In this document: positions 1 through 5,106 of the stretch, piece after piece | Position numbering within the stretch: the stretch's first letter is position 1 | Layout: the number at the start of each line of letters is the position of its first letter | NCBI GenBank assembly: GCA_026419655.1 | Contig: JANZZA010000143.1 | Location: 1-5,106 of the forward strand | Length of the DNA: 5,106 nucleotides | Reading direction: 5' to 3' | Source: Armatimonadota bacterium | GTDB lineage: Bacteria; Armatimonadota; Zipacnadia; Zipacnadales; FEN-943 | The notes under the pieces: generated by a model | What the model saw: only the letters and a program-made list of their open reading frames with translations | Told to the model about the DNA's origin: nothing | Database searches by the model: none | Made by a program: the position numbers and the translations under genes

Positions 1-1
1 G

Positions 2-1402
2 CTAATCACGGGCATCGAGGGCAATACCGTGAAACTTTCCAAGCCACTGCCAAAGCCTTTCACGGCTGGCCAGCGGGTGCTCATGGCAACGCTTAAATAT
101 CGGCCCTTCTCAGTGCCCGGCAGCGACGAATGGAAGGAGACGATTTCCGCCTGGCAGCGGTACGCCGGCACGGTGGCGCGGTTTGTGGCCGATGTTTTGG
201 GCACTCGCGACGCGCCCGACAAGGGCTTCGACATGGAAATCTGGAACGAAATGTCCTTTGGGTCGAACTTCATTTACATCAACTACTACTACGACCCGCC
301 CTATGCCGACTACAACGGCGATGCCAACTGGGGCCATATCGTGGCGGCGACGGCCGAGTATGCCGAGGCGCATCCCCAGGATTTCGCTGGCGTGCGCTTC
401 AATGACGGCTTCGGCAATACCCTGCCCTGGCAGGCTTCTTCCTTCGAGCCGGCCCGAATATCGGCCATCGGCAAGCACCCTTATACCAATCGCCGAAACC
501 TTCCCGACGAACACGTAAGGGGCGTCCACATCAACGCCCTCGGCGGCGAGGACAACTACTGCCCGACCTACAGCTGCATGTTCCCGGAGTACGGCGGTAC
601 AGCCATCCAGACCGAGACACTAATCCGCGACCTGGCGCCCTTCGAGACGGAAATCTACGGCTGCAAGCATGGCCGCTTCGTTCGGCCGGGCAATCCGTGC
701 ACAATCTGGATAACAGAAGTGGGCTATCCGCCCGCCGAGGACGGCGTGACGGACCGCGATGAGGCCCTGGCCCTGAAGGCCAAGGCCGTCGCCCGCTACC
801 TGGCCTTCTATATAAACAAGGGCGTGGACAAGCTTACTTTTTTTGCAGCGGCGGGCGGGGATATGTGGCTCGGCCATGTCCTCGACAGCTTTCTCGAATA
901 CTCGAAAACCCACGACGAGTACCCGGCCGACGACGAGCCATATACATCGCCCGCGCTTCGGGTCATGCGGCGCATGTCGGAGCGGATGAAAATCGGCCTG
1001 GACCCGGCCATAACCGAGGGCAATACGCGCCAGCTTGAGGTCGTGGACATCGAGGACGACCACGACCATTATCAGTTCGAGGGCGACGGCACGCCAGAGC
1101 ATCCGCCCCTGTATAACCGCGAGGTCTTCGCCTTCTTGCCCTTCCAGGCAAATGAGCGGCGCTTCGTCATCGCGTATTACGTCATGACGCGCGACATTAA
1201 GAAGACCCTGGAGCCGGAGGAGTACACGGTGACTGTTCGAGGCCTGCGGGGCGAGGGGGCGCGGGTGAGCGTGTATGACCCGATCCGGGACGCCGCCGTG
1301 CCGGTAAGAGTGCTTGAGGCCGCCGGCGACCGGATGAAGCTTCGCCTGACGGCGGTGGATTACCCATACTTGCTGGAAATCGAAGAGGCCGCGACGCGCT
1401 AG
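2..1402 (+). CDS. Glycoside hydrolase, clan GH-A-like (GH39/GH5-type), 5'-truncated by window edge
   Basis: This is probably a retaining glycosidase with a TIM-barrel fold; the substrate cannot be told from the sequence. Numbering from the GTG at position 29, EIWNE (70-74) has the form of the acid/base motif at the end of beta-strand 4, with Glu74 as the likely proton donor. WITEVGYP (227-234) looks like the beta-7 nucleophile motif, with Glu230 as nucleophile. The spacing of about 156 residues suits clan GH-A. An HPY (150-152) lies between them. After about residue 362 the sequence looks like a small C-terminal beta-sandwich, preceded by an acidic stretch (339-354). The frame stays open from position 2. 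Only 73 residues precede the acid/base Glu where a full barrel would have about 140 or more, so the true start is probably upstream of the window. The GTG at 29 does have a GAGGG eight bases before it, so a shorter product is not excluded. No signal peptide can be judged. The fold and catalytic pair are fairly secure; the GH family number is not. It converges on the C26 hydrolase gene. Confidence 0.8.
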   Translation, partial: LITGIEGNTVKLSKPLPKPFTAGQRVLMATLKYRPFSVPGSDEWKETISAWQRYAGTVARFVADVLGTRDAPDKGFDMEIWNEMSFGSNFIYINYYYDPPYADYNGDANWGHIVAATAEYAEAHPQDFAGVRFNDGFGNTLPWQASSFEPARISAIGKHPYTNRRNLPDEHVRGVHINALGGEDNYCPTYSCMFPEYGGTAIQTETLIRDLAPFETEIYGCKHGRFVRPGNPCTIWITEVGYPPAEDGVTDRDEALALKAKAVARYLAFYINKGVDKLTFFAAAGGDMWLGHVLDSFLEYSKTHDEYPADDEPYTSPALRVMRRMSERMKIGLDPAITEGNTRQLEVVDIEDDHDHYQFEGDGTPEHPPLYNREVFAFLPFQANERRFVIAYYVMTRDIKKTLEPEEYTVTVRGLRGEGARVSVYDPIRDAAVPVRVLEAAGDRMKLRLTAVDYPYLLEIEEAATR

Positions 1403-1421
1403 CTTACTGTGGTGGGACCCG

Positions 1422-1440
1422 CTGCTGCCAGCAGAGTTTT
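1422..1440 (+). terminator. Weak terminator-like stem-loop after the glycosidase
   Basis: Nineteen bases after the glycosidase stop codon, CTGCT (1422-1426) can pair with AGCAG (1430-1434) across a GCC loop, followed by AGTTTT. The stem is only 5 bp and the T-run only four bases. It is therefore a poor intrinsic terminator and may be chance. Confidence 0.25.
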
Positions 1441-1551
1441 GTGGCGATGGCACATGCGACCGGCAAAAGAGGGCCACAGGTTACGGCGGTCCTCGCCTGC
1501 CTCCCCAGTAGTAGGCCCGACCAGCCCTGCGCCGGACCATTGAGGTTTGTG

Positions 1552-1583
1552 TCCTGCTGGTGGCGCGTGAGGCGGAAGCAGGA
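1552..1583. other. Stem-loop with perfect 7-bp arms
   Basis: TCCTGCT (1552-1558) is the exact reverse complement of AGCAGGA (1577-1583), with an 18-nt GC-rich loop and two possible G-T wobble pairs outside. Its right arm runs into the start of the repeat copy at 1581. No T-run follows on either strand, so it does not look like an intrinsic terminator. Its role is unknown and it may be part of a larger folded transcript end. Confidence 0.35.
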
Positions 1584-1650
1584 TGAAAAAGTCTGGGAAG
1601 GGGGCCTGGGGGAGAACCCTTTTAAAGGATCTTCCCCAGAAATGACTTCC
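1581..1650. repeat. Intergenic palindromic repeat, copy A
   Basis: The core is an imperfect inverted repeat at 1606-1639. Bases 1606-1615 pair with 1630-1639 (10 bp, one G-T), then after a 2x1 internal loop 1618-1621 pair with 1625-1628 around a 3-nt loop. A further outer 5-bp stem (GGAAG 1596-1600 with CTTCC 1646-1650) extends the palindrome. The left half (1581-1626) aligns over its whole length with 4282-4330 in the other large intergenic region, at roughly three quarters identity with a few 1-2 base gaps. I therefore call it one member of a dispersed intergenic repeat family. On the minus strand TTTTT (1590-1586) lies about 15 nt past the hairpin, so weak termination of the C26 hydrolase transcript is possible. 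My recollection is that GGGGGAGAACCCTTTT-type hairpins are common in some Lentisphaerae-like genomes; that was not checked. Confidence 0.6.
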
Positions 1651-1804
1651 TCGCAGTGGTTTTCCGGACAGGACTGCGCCGCGTGATTAAGCTTTACCGT
1701 AGGCCTTGCCCAGTCCTAGATGCAAGACTGGCGCCGACGTAGGCAGGCAGGTACTTTCGTAGCCGTTGAGTGCGCAGGCAGGCTTGTCTTAGCGGACGGG
1801 CGCC

Positions 1805-2500
1805 TCATGACGCGCACGCCGCCACGAAAGCAGCAAAAAGCCGCCGGGCCCAGGCGTCTCGGTCAACCATGCGCTCTGGGTGCCATTGCACAAGAAGCGT
1901 CCAGCGGGCTGAGGGGCGCTCCATGGCTTCGATAACGCCGTCACAGGCCTCTGCCGTCACGATTAGACCGGCCGCGGGAGTCTTTACGGCCTGGTGATGA
2001 AAGGAGTTTACCACTGCTTCTTCGGCGCCGATAATCTGGGCGAGGAGCGAGTCCGGGCCGGTCAGGTGGATGGGGTGTTCTTCCCCCTTGTCGGGCAGCG
2101 CCAGATGGGCCTCGTGCGGACTGGGTACTTCGGCGGGGATATGCTGGATGAGGTCGCCGCCCGCGAAAACGTTGAAGGCCTGGATGCCCCGGCAGATGCC
2201 CAGGACGGGCAGGTCGGGATTGGCCAGCGCGTAGCGCACGGCGATAGCGTCCAGCAAGTCGCGGCGGGGGTCAATGTGCTCGTCCGTGACGTGCTCGGAA
2301 CGTTCCGCGCCGTAGAGTTTTGGGTCAATATCCGGCCCGCCGGCAAGGACCAGGCCGTCGGCGCGCTTTAGAGCCTGCTCGAGGCACGTCTCGTCAGCCT
2401 CTCGGGTTACGGCTTCCAGTGTCACCCCAGCCGCCGTGAGGGCATTTTCATAGCGCTCGTCGGGGGCGGTCCAAACTATGACGATTCGGGGCTGGGGCAT
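1805..2500 (-). CDS. Gamma-glutamyl-gamma-aminobutyrate hydrolase-like protein (peptidase C26, PuuD type)
   Basis: This is a class I glutamine-amidotransferase-fold hydrolase of 231 residues, predicted to cleave gamma-glutamyl amide bonds in the cytoplasm. PuuD does this in putrescine breakdown, but the substrate here is inferred only from the family. Landmarks in order are GGPDIDPKLYG (54-64), the nucleophile elbow GICRG (101-105, Cys103), GGDLIQHIP (114-122), VNSFHHQAV (164-172) and VQWHPE (204-209), which supplies His207 and Glu209. The Cys-His-Glu triad is therefore complete. The length is a little under E. coli PuuD (about 254). The frame is open up to 2605 inside lnt, but the ATG at 2500 is preferred: it has an ACAGGAG ribosome binding site and the first beta strand (RIVIVW) begins five residues later. 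It lies 43 bp downstream of lnt on the same strand and is probably co-transcribed. No other putrescine-pathway gene is visible, so I withhold the symbol puuD. Confidence 0.9.
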   Translation of the reverse strand: MPQPRIVIVWTAPDERYENALTAAGVTLEAVTREADETCLEQALKRADGLVLAGGPDIDPKLYGAERSEHVTDEHIDPRRDLLDAIAVRYALANPDLPVLGICRGIQAFNVFAGGDLIQHIPAEVPSPHEAHLALPDKGEEHPIHLTGPDSLLAQIIGAEEAVVNSFHHQAVKTPAAGLIVTAEACDGVIEAMERPSARWTLLVQWHPERMVDRDAWARRLFAAFVAACAS

Positions 2501-2510
2501 TGCGTCCAGT

Positions 2511-2517
2511 CTCCTGT
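2511..2517 (-). promoter_or_regulatory. Ribosome binding site of the C26 hydrolase gene
   Basis: Read on the minus strand, ACAGGAG ends 10 nt before the ATG at 2500. It supports that start over upstream in-frame codons that would overlap the end of lnt. Confidence 0.65.
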
Positions 2518-2543
2518 ACCCAAGTGCGCGGCGAAACCCACCG

Positions 2544-4169
2544 TCATTGACCCTGGCCTTTCTTACTCGCCGCCGCTGCCCAGCCGGCGGCCAGCCAGGC
2601 CGCACAGCAGAATATCAGTAGCGGGGCGTCCCCCAGGCGATGATACACGGACAGCGCCCGGATGGGATGGACAGTCTGCGCTTCGATGCCGGGCTGCCCG
2701 ATGGGCAGGATGCCCCAGCGGTTGCCGAAGGGAGAGACAATCATGGATTCGCCGTCCGTGGCGACGCGCACCACATACCGGCGCGCCTCAACCGCCCGCA
2801 CAATGGCCGTCCGGGAGTGCTGGGATAGCTCGTAGGTGCCCTGCGCCCACACGTCGCTGGTGCAGAAAACGAGAAGTTCGGCGCCCTGCCGGCAGACCTG
2901 GCGCGTAAGCTGCGGGAAGAGCGCCTCAAAGCAGATGAGCGGCGCGAATCGCACGCCGGCAGCGTGCATCACCTTCAACTCTTCACCGGGTGCATAATCA
3001 AAGTCGCGGATGGGGAAGCGCTTGAGCCACGGCAGCCTGTCGCGCCAGGGCACGTACTCGCCAAACAGAACCAGATGAGTCTTGGCGTACTGGTCAGTAA
3101 GCCGGCCTTGGGGGTCGAAGAGCAGCAGAGTATTGAATAGGCGCCCTTCCGGGGCCTGAAGATTTGTCCCCGCCAGCACATAGCACTTGCACCGCTTAGC
3201 AAGAGCCTGCAGGCGCTCACGGTACTCGGGATTGGCGTCCAGGACGGCTGGGATGGCCGTCTCGGGCCAGACGATAAGGTGCAGGCCGTGCGGCAGGGTC
3301 TCGGTCAGACGGAAGTATGCCTCTGCGGCCTGCGGGATGTCCTCGGAGCGCCCAAAGCCGGATGTGGGAACGGCCGCCTGTGCGTATCCAACCAGCAGGC
3401 CCTTTTTCTCATCGGCCGCCGCAATCGCCCTCTGGCCGGCGCGGTAGGCCCAGGAGCCCCAGAAGAACCCAAAAAATAAGACGGCATAGACCAGGAGCAG
3501 GCTCCGGGCAGCGTCACGTGCGAATATCGGTCCCATGCCGGGCGGCCGATACAGGGGCAGAGGCAGCCAGGCCGCTGCTACTGTGGCCAGGGCTGCTGTC
3601 AGCAGGGCCATTACAAAGGTCACCAGGTGCCCGCCGCCGAGGCTGGCAAGCTGGAGAAGACTGAGTTCCGCCCACTGCGTGTAATACACGTCTCCCAGGG
3701 TGAGGGAAAGGGAACCGCGATGAGCACGTAAATATTCGAAAAGTACCCATAGCGATGCAAGGCCGACCGCCCGCGTTCCTGGACGGGGGAGCACATTCAA
3801 CCCAGCGCCCAGGTAGCCCAGCAAGCCGAAGAACAATGCCTCAACCAGCGTTAGCAAAGCCCACGGCACAAAGCCAAACCGGCTAATGTACAGCGTCAAT
3901 GGGCCGAAGAAAAACACGCCGTATATCAGCCCGGTTAGGAAACCCCATGACGGGCGGCGACACTGGCTCAGCGCGAAGAAAAACACCACTAGCGCCAGCC
4001 AGGCCAGGGCCCCGGCGTCCAGCGGCGGAAAGGCCCCGAACATCACCAGCCCTGCCGCGGCTGCGAGAAGCACCGGCAGCCAAAGACCATATCCAGGCGT
4101 GCCCTCGATGACGGGCGGCCCGAGGCTCTCACCGCTGCCCCCCAGTTTTGTCTGTGTCTGTGTGCTCAT
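2544..4169 (-). CDS. lnt: Apolipoprotein N-acyltransferase
   Basis: Lnt moves an acyl chain from a phospholipid to the N-terminal Cys of diacylated apolipoproteins in the inner membrane, the last step of lipoprotein maturation. The 541 residues fit the family (E. coli has 512). Hydrophobic segments lie at about 28-47, 53-69, 76-95, 102-123, 134-148, 172-203 (possibly two) and 222-241, with one C-terminal segment at 515-534. Between them, from about 256 to 500, is the nitrilase-like domain. The triad is visible: Glu303 in VWPET, Lys363 in YAKTHL and Cys413 in LICFE. Glu371 in FGEYVP is eight residues after the Lys, as in E. coli. Two differences from the usual consensus are YAQAAVP (262-268) where many homologues have VQ.N, and SDVWAQG (438-444) where N-D/E-.WFG is common. 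The ATG at 4169 is chosen because the 50 codons upstream to a TTG at 4319 are Pro/Arg-rich with no membrane segment and look non-coding. The C26 hydrolase follows after 43 bp. Confidence 0.96.
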   Translation of the reverse strand: MSTQTQTKLGGSGESLGPPVIEGTPGYGLWLPVLLAAAAGLVMFGAFPPLDAGALAWLALVVFFFALSQCRRPSWGFLTGLIYGVFFFGPLTLYISRFGFVPWALLTLVEALFFGLLGYLGAGLNVLPRPGTRAVGLASLWVLFEYLRAHRGSLSLTLGDVYYTQWAELSLLQLASLGGGHLVTFVMALLTAALATVAAAWLPLPLYRPPGMGPIFARDAARSLLLVYAVLFFGFFWGSWAYRAGQRAIAAADEKKGLLVGYAQAAVPTSGFGRSEDIPQAAEAYFRLTETLPHGLHLIVWPETAIPAVLDANPEYRERLQALAKRCKCYVLAGTNLQAPEGRLFNTLLLFDPQGRLTDQYAKTHLVLFGEYVPWRDRLPWLKRFPIRDFDYAPGEELKVMHAAGVRFAPLICFEALFPQLTRQVCRQGAELLVFCTSDVWAQGTYELSQHSRTAIVRAVEARRYVVRVATDGESMIVSPFGNRWGILPIGQPGIEAQTVHPIRALSVYHRLGDAPLLIFCCAAWLAAGWAAAASKKGQGQ

Positions 4170-4172
4170 CGG

Positions 4173-4178
4173 TCCTGC
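4173..4178 (-). promoter_or_regulatory. Possible ribosome binding site of lnt
   Basis: GCAGGA on the minus strand ends 3 nt before the ATG at 4169. The motif is reasonable but the spacing is short. It gives modest support for this start, which rests mainly on the protein composition. Confidence 0.4.
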
Positions 4179-4205
4179 AGCGGTTCTTGTTTTTCTGTAC
4201 GCCTC

Positions 4206-4222
4206 CCCCGGTACTGCCGGGG
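4206..4222 (-). other. lnt leader stem-loop 1
   Basis: CCCCGG (4206-4211) and CCGGGG (4217-4222) form a perfect 6-bp, all G-C stem with a 5-nt loop, 37 nt upstream of the lnt start codon. In the minus-strand transcript it would be a stable leader hairpin, separated from the start by an A-rich stretch (ACAGAAAAACAAGAA). There is no T-run after it, so it is not an intrinsic terminator. Confidence 0.45.
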
Positions 4223-4251
4223 CTGGGTCTTTGTCGCGCGGAAACGACTCG

Positions 4252-4268
4252 CGCCGCAATAAGCGGCG
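4252..4268 (-). other. lnt leader stem-loop 2
   Basis: CGCCGC (4252-4257) and GCGGCG (4263-4268) form a perfect 6-bp stem with a 5-nt A/T loop, extended by one G-T pair. It is the same size as leader stem-loop 1, about 30 bp away. No T-run follows. Confidence 0.45.
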
Positions 4269-4281
4269 TGGGTGGAGGAAG

Positions 4282-4330
4282 GGATGCGAAAGAGTTGGCG
4301 AAAGGGGGCTGGGCAGCAACTCTTTTCAAA
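4282..4330. repeat. Intergenic repeat, copy B (diverged), with 9-bp inverted repeat
   Basis: It aligns with the left half of copy A (1581-1626) in the same plus-strand orientation. Shared blocks in order are GGATG, AAA-n-AGT, TGG, GAA, GGGGG, TGGG, AG, AAC-n-CTTTT and AAA. The right half of the copy A palindrome is not recognisable here. Instead AAAGAGTTG (4289-4297) pairs perfectly with CAACTCTTT (4317-4325), making a 9-bp stem with a 19-nt loop. It therefore keeps a hairpin by a different pairing. It lies about 120 bp upstream of lnt. Confidence 0.5.
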
Positions 4331-4557
4331 TGTGACGGTTGCAAAAGCCGCCTGAGCAAGCGCGAGAAATGAAGGCAAGTGAAAGGTTGGGCGCACGGCT
4401 CTGTGCACTTTCGGTACCTCAGCTAAGCCCGCCCCCGCTCTTGCAGCGATTACTAGAGGGTCTCCGCCAGAGCTGTCTCCATGTCGCTGCTTTGTGGCAC
4501 CTTCCGGTGGCGCATGGAAGAGCATCTACGTACACCCTTTCTGGCTGGACCTCGAGT

Positions 4558-4573
4558 GCCTGGGGCACCAGGC
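4558..4573 (-). terminator. Hairpin just downstream of the aminotransferase gene
   Basis: GCCTGG (4558-4563) and CCAGGC (4568-4573) form a perfect 6-bp stem with a 4-nt loop, 24 nt past the aminotransferase stop codon on the minus strand. The position suits a transcript end, but no T-run follows. It is at best a processing or Rho-associated structure, not a clear intrinsic terminator. Confidence 0.3.
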
Positions 4574-4597
4574 TGGTAAAGTCTTGACCGACCTTTG

Positions 4598-5106
4598 TCA
4601 GACCTGGCGCGGAACGCTATCGAGAAAGGCGGCCATGCGCTCCATTGCCGTCCGCAGGTTGTCCATGCTGGTGGCGTAGCAGCAGCGGACGTGGCCAGCT
4701 CCAGACGCTCCAAAAGCATTCCCCGGCACGACGGCCACCTTCTGTGAGGTAAGGAGCTTCTCAGCAAACTCCTCGCTGTCCAGGCCGGTGCTTTGCACTG
4801 ATGGGAAAACGTAAAAGGCTCCCTTCGGCTCGAAACAGTCCAGGCCCATCTCTTTGAGCGCCGCCAGTACGAATCGCCGCCGCTGGTCATAAGACTCCTT
4901 CATTGCCTCGCGCTCGCGCTGACATTCCCGCAGGCCCTCCATCGCTGCAAACTGGGCCAGAATCGGCGCGCAGAGAGCCGTGTAGGCATGGATTCGGTTC
5001 ATTGCCTCGATGATCGGCGCGGGCGCGCAGGCATCCCCCAGCCGCCAGCCCGTCATAGCGTAGGCCTTCGAGAAGCCGTTAAGCAGCACTGTGTGCTCCC
5101 TCATGC
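4598..5106 (-). CDS. Class I PLP-dependent aminotransferase (aspartate/aromatic type), C-terminal part
   Basis: A fold-type I aminotransferase that moves amino groups between an amino acid and a 2-oxo acid with pyridoxal phosphate. Only the last 168 complete codons are present; about 220 N-terminal residues should lie beyond the window edge. Counting from the Met at 5104, NGFSKAYAMTGWRLG (9-23) carries the Schiff-base Lys13 and the phosphate-contacting Arg21. FEPKGAFYVFP (91-101) and VAVVPGNAFG (123-132) are standard small-domain motifs, and Arg140 in GHVRCCYATS is the residue that binds the substrate alpha-carboxylate. The Met at 5104 is internal: homologues usually have a Gly-Met-Arg/Lys-Glu run here, and it lies only 12 residues before the catalytic Lys. 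The pattern matches the PatA/aromatic-aspartate subgroup, but the substrate-recognition residues are mostly in the missing part. Cys-Cys after Arg140 replaces the more usual Ile-Ser. A 428-bp gap separates it from lnt, so co-transcription is doubtful. Confidence 0.93.
   Translation of the reverse strand, partial: MREHTVLLNGFSKAYAMTGWRLGDACAPAPIIEAMNRIHAYTALCAPILAQFAAMEGLRECQREREAMKESYDQRRRFVLAALKEMGLDCFEPKGAFYVFPSVQSTGLDSEEFAEKLLTSQKVAVVPGNAFGASGAGHVRCCYATSMDNLRTAMERMAAFLDSVPRQV

Larger units (their letters stand above)
1403..1804. other. Non-coding convergent intergenic region, 402 bp
   Basis: This lies between the 3' ends of the glycosidase (+) and the C26 hydrolase (-). Short frames of about 70-80 codons cross it on the plus strand, but they have no convincing ribosome binding site, family resemblance or protein-like composition, so I call no gene. 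What it does hold is structure: a small stem-loop at 1422-1434, a 7-bp stem at 1552-1583, a compound imperfect palindrome at 1596-1650, and a 6-bp inverted repeat (1710-1715 with 1726-1731, 10-nt loop). No promoter, tRNA or named RNA was recognised. Confidence 0.6.
4170..4597. other. Non-coding region between the aminotransferase gene and lnt, 428 bp
   Basis: The flanking genes are on the same strand, so this is both the 3' region of the aminotransferase and the probable promoter-leader of lnt. It contains stem-loops at 4206-4222, 4252-4268, 4289-4325 and 4558-4573, and repeat copy B. Frames crossing it translate to low-complexity Pro/Arg/Ala-rich peptides with no family resemblance. I looked for a -35/-10 pair on the minus strand and found none I would defend. 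No known riboswitch consensus was recognised. Confidence 0.6.

Noticed and set aside
1409..1425. T-box-like GGTGGGACCCGC after the glycosidase stop
   Set aside because: It differs from the T-box antiterminator consensus, sits at a gene end instead of upstream of a plus-strand gene, and lacks the other T-box parts.
620..1477. 285-codon open frame on the minus strand
   Set aside because: It lies antisense to the glycosidase, whose protein has clear catalytic motifs. The antisense product shows no recognisable motif and runs past the gene into non-coding DNA, as expected for a shadow frame in GC-rich sequence.
1994..2371. 125-codon open frame on the plus strand
   Set aside because: It is antisense to the C26 hydrolase with its complete Cys-His-Glu motifs; its product resembles no family and has no ribosome binding site.
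4133..4166. TCTGTGTCTGTGTG short tandem pattern as a possible phase-variable repeat
   Set aside because: It has only about two imperfect units and simply encodes the Thr-Gln-Thr-Gln start of Lnt, too short for slippage to be likely.
4170..4319. N-terminal extension of lnt to a TTG at 4319
   Set aside because: The 50 added residues are Pro/Arg-rich with no signal-anchor character. The frame would begin inside repeat copy B, and the ATG at 4169 gives a normal-length Lnt.
3886..4335. 149-codon plus-strand frame covering the lnt start region
   Set aside because: Most of it is antisense to the membrane segments of lnt. The product is Pro/Arg/Ser-rich and the rest crosses the structured intergenic region.
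4441..4462. 16S rRNA-like string CTAGTAATCGC on the minus strand
   Set aside because: Only about 11 bases match the conserved 16S motif and nothing on either side continues as rRNA, so it is chance.
4453..4890. 145-codon minus-strand frame overlapping the aminotransferase end
   Set aside because: Most of it overlaps the aminotransferase in another frame on the same strand, and its product has no recognisable motif.

Overview
The window is about 5.1 kb of GC-rich DNA (roughly 60% GC by eye) from a bacterium. An apolipoprotein N-acyltransferase gene (lnt) implies lipoproteins with a third acyl chain. That is typical of diderm, Gram-negative-type bacteria and also occurs in some actinobacteria. 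Two gaps of about 400 bp between only four genes mean loose packing. Together with the glycosidase and the hairpin repeats, this would suit a member of the Planctomycetes-Verrucomicrobia-Lentisphaerae group or a similar uncultured phylum. That placement is an inference and was not tested.

Layout. A plus-strand gene (2-1402, its 5' end outside the window) encodes a clan GH-A-like glycoside hydrolase with a visible acid/base Glu, a nucleophile Glu and a C-terminal beta-sandwich-like tail. A 400-bp non-coding region (1403-1804) follows, holding several stem-loops and one copy of an intergenic palindromic repeat. The other three genes are on the minus strand. Read in the direction of transcription they are: the C-terminal part of a class I PLP-dependent aminotransferase (5106-4598), a 428-bp gap (4597-4170) with several stem-loops and a second, diverged repeat copy, lnt (4169-2544), and 43 bp later a class I glutamine-amidotransferase-fold hydrolase of the gamma-glutamyl-GABA hydrolase (PuuD, peptidase C26) type (2500-1805). 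The last two are probably one transcript. The glycosidase and the hydrolase converge on the 1403-1804 region.

Function. Lnt finishes lipoprotein maturation in the inner membrane. The C26 hydrolase would cleave gamma-glutamyl amides in the cytoplasm. The aminotransferase would act on amino acids, and the glycosidase on an unknown glycan or glycoside. Nothing in the sequence ties them into one pathway, apart from a possible loose amino-acid-metabolism link between the aminotransferase and the C26 enzyme.

I see no phage, IS, CRISPR, toxin-antitoxin or defence signature, and no RNA gene I can name. The most notable non-genic signal is the pair of related, structured repeats in the two large intergenic regions.
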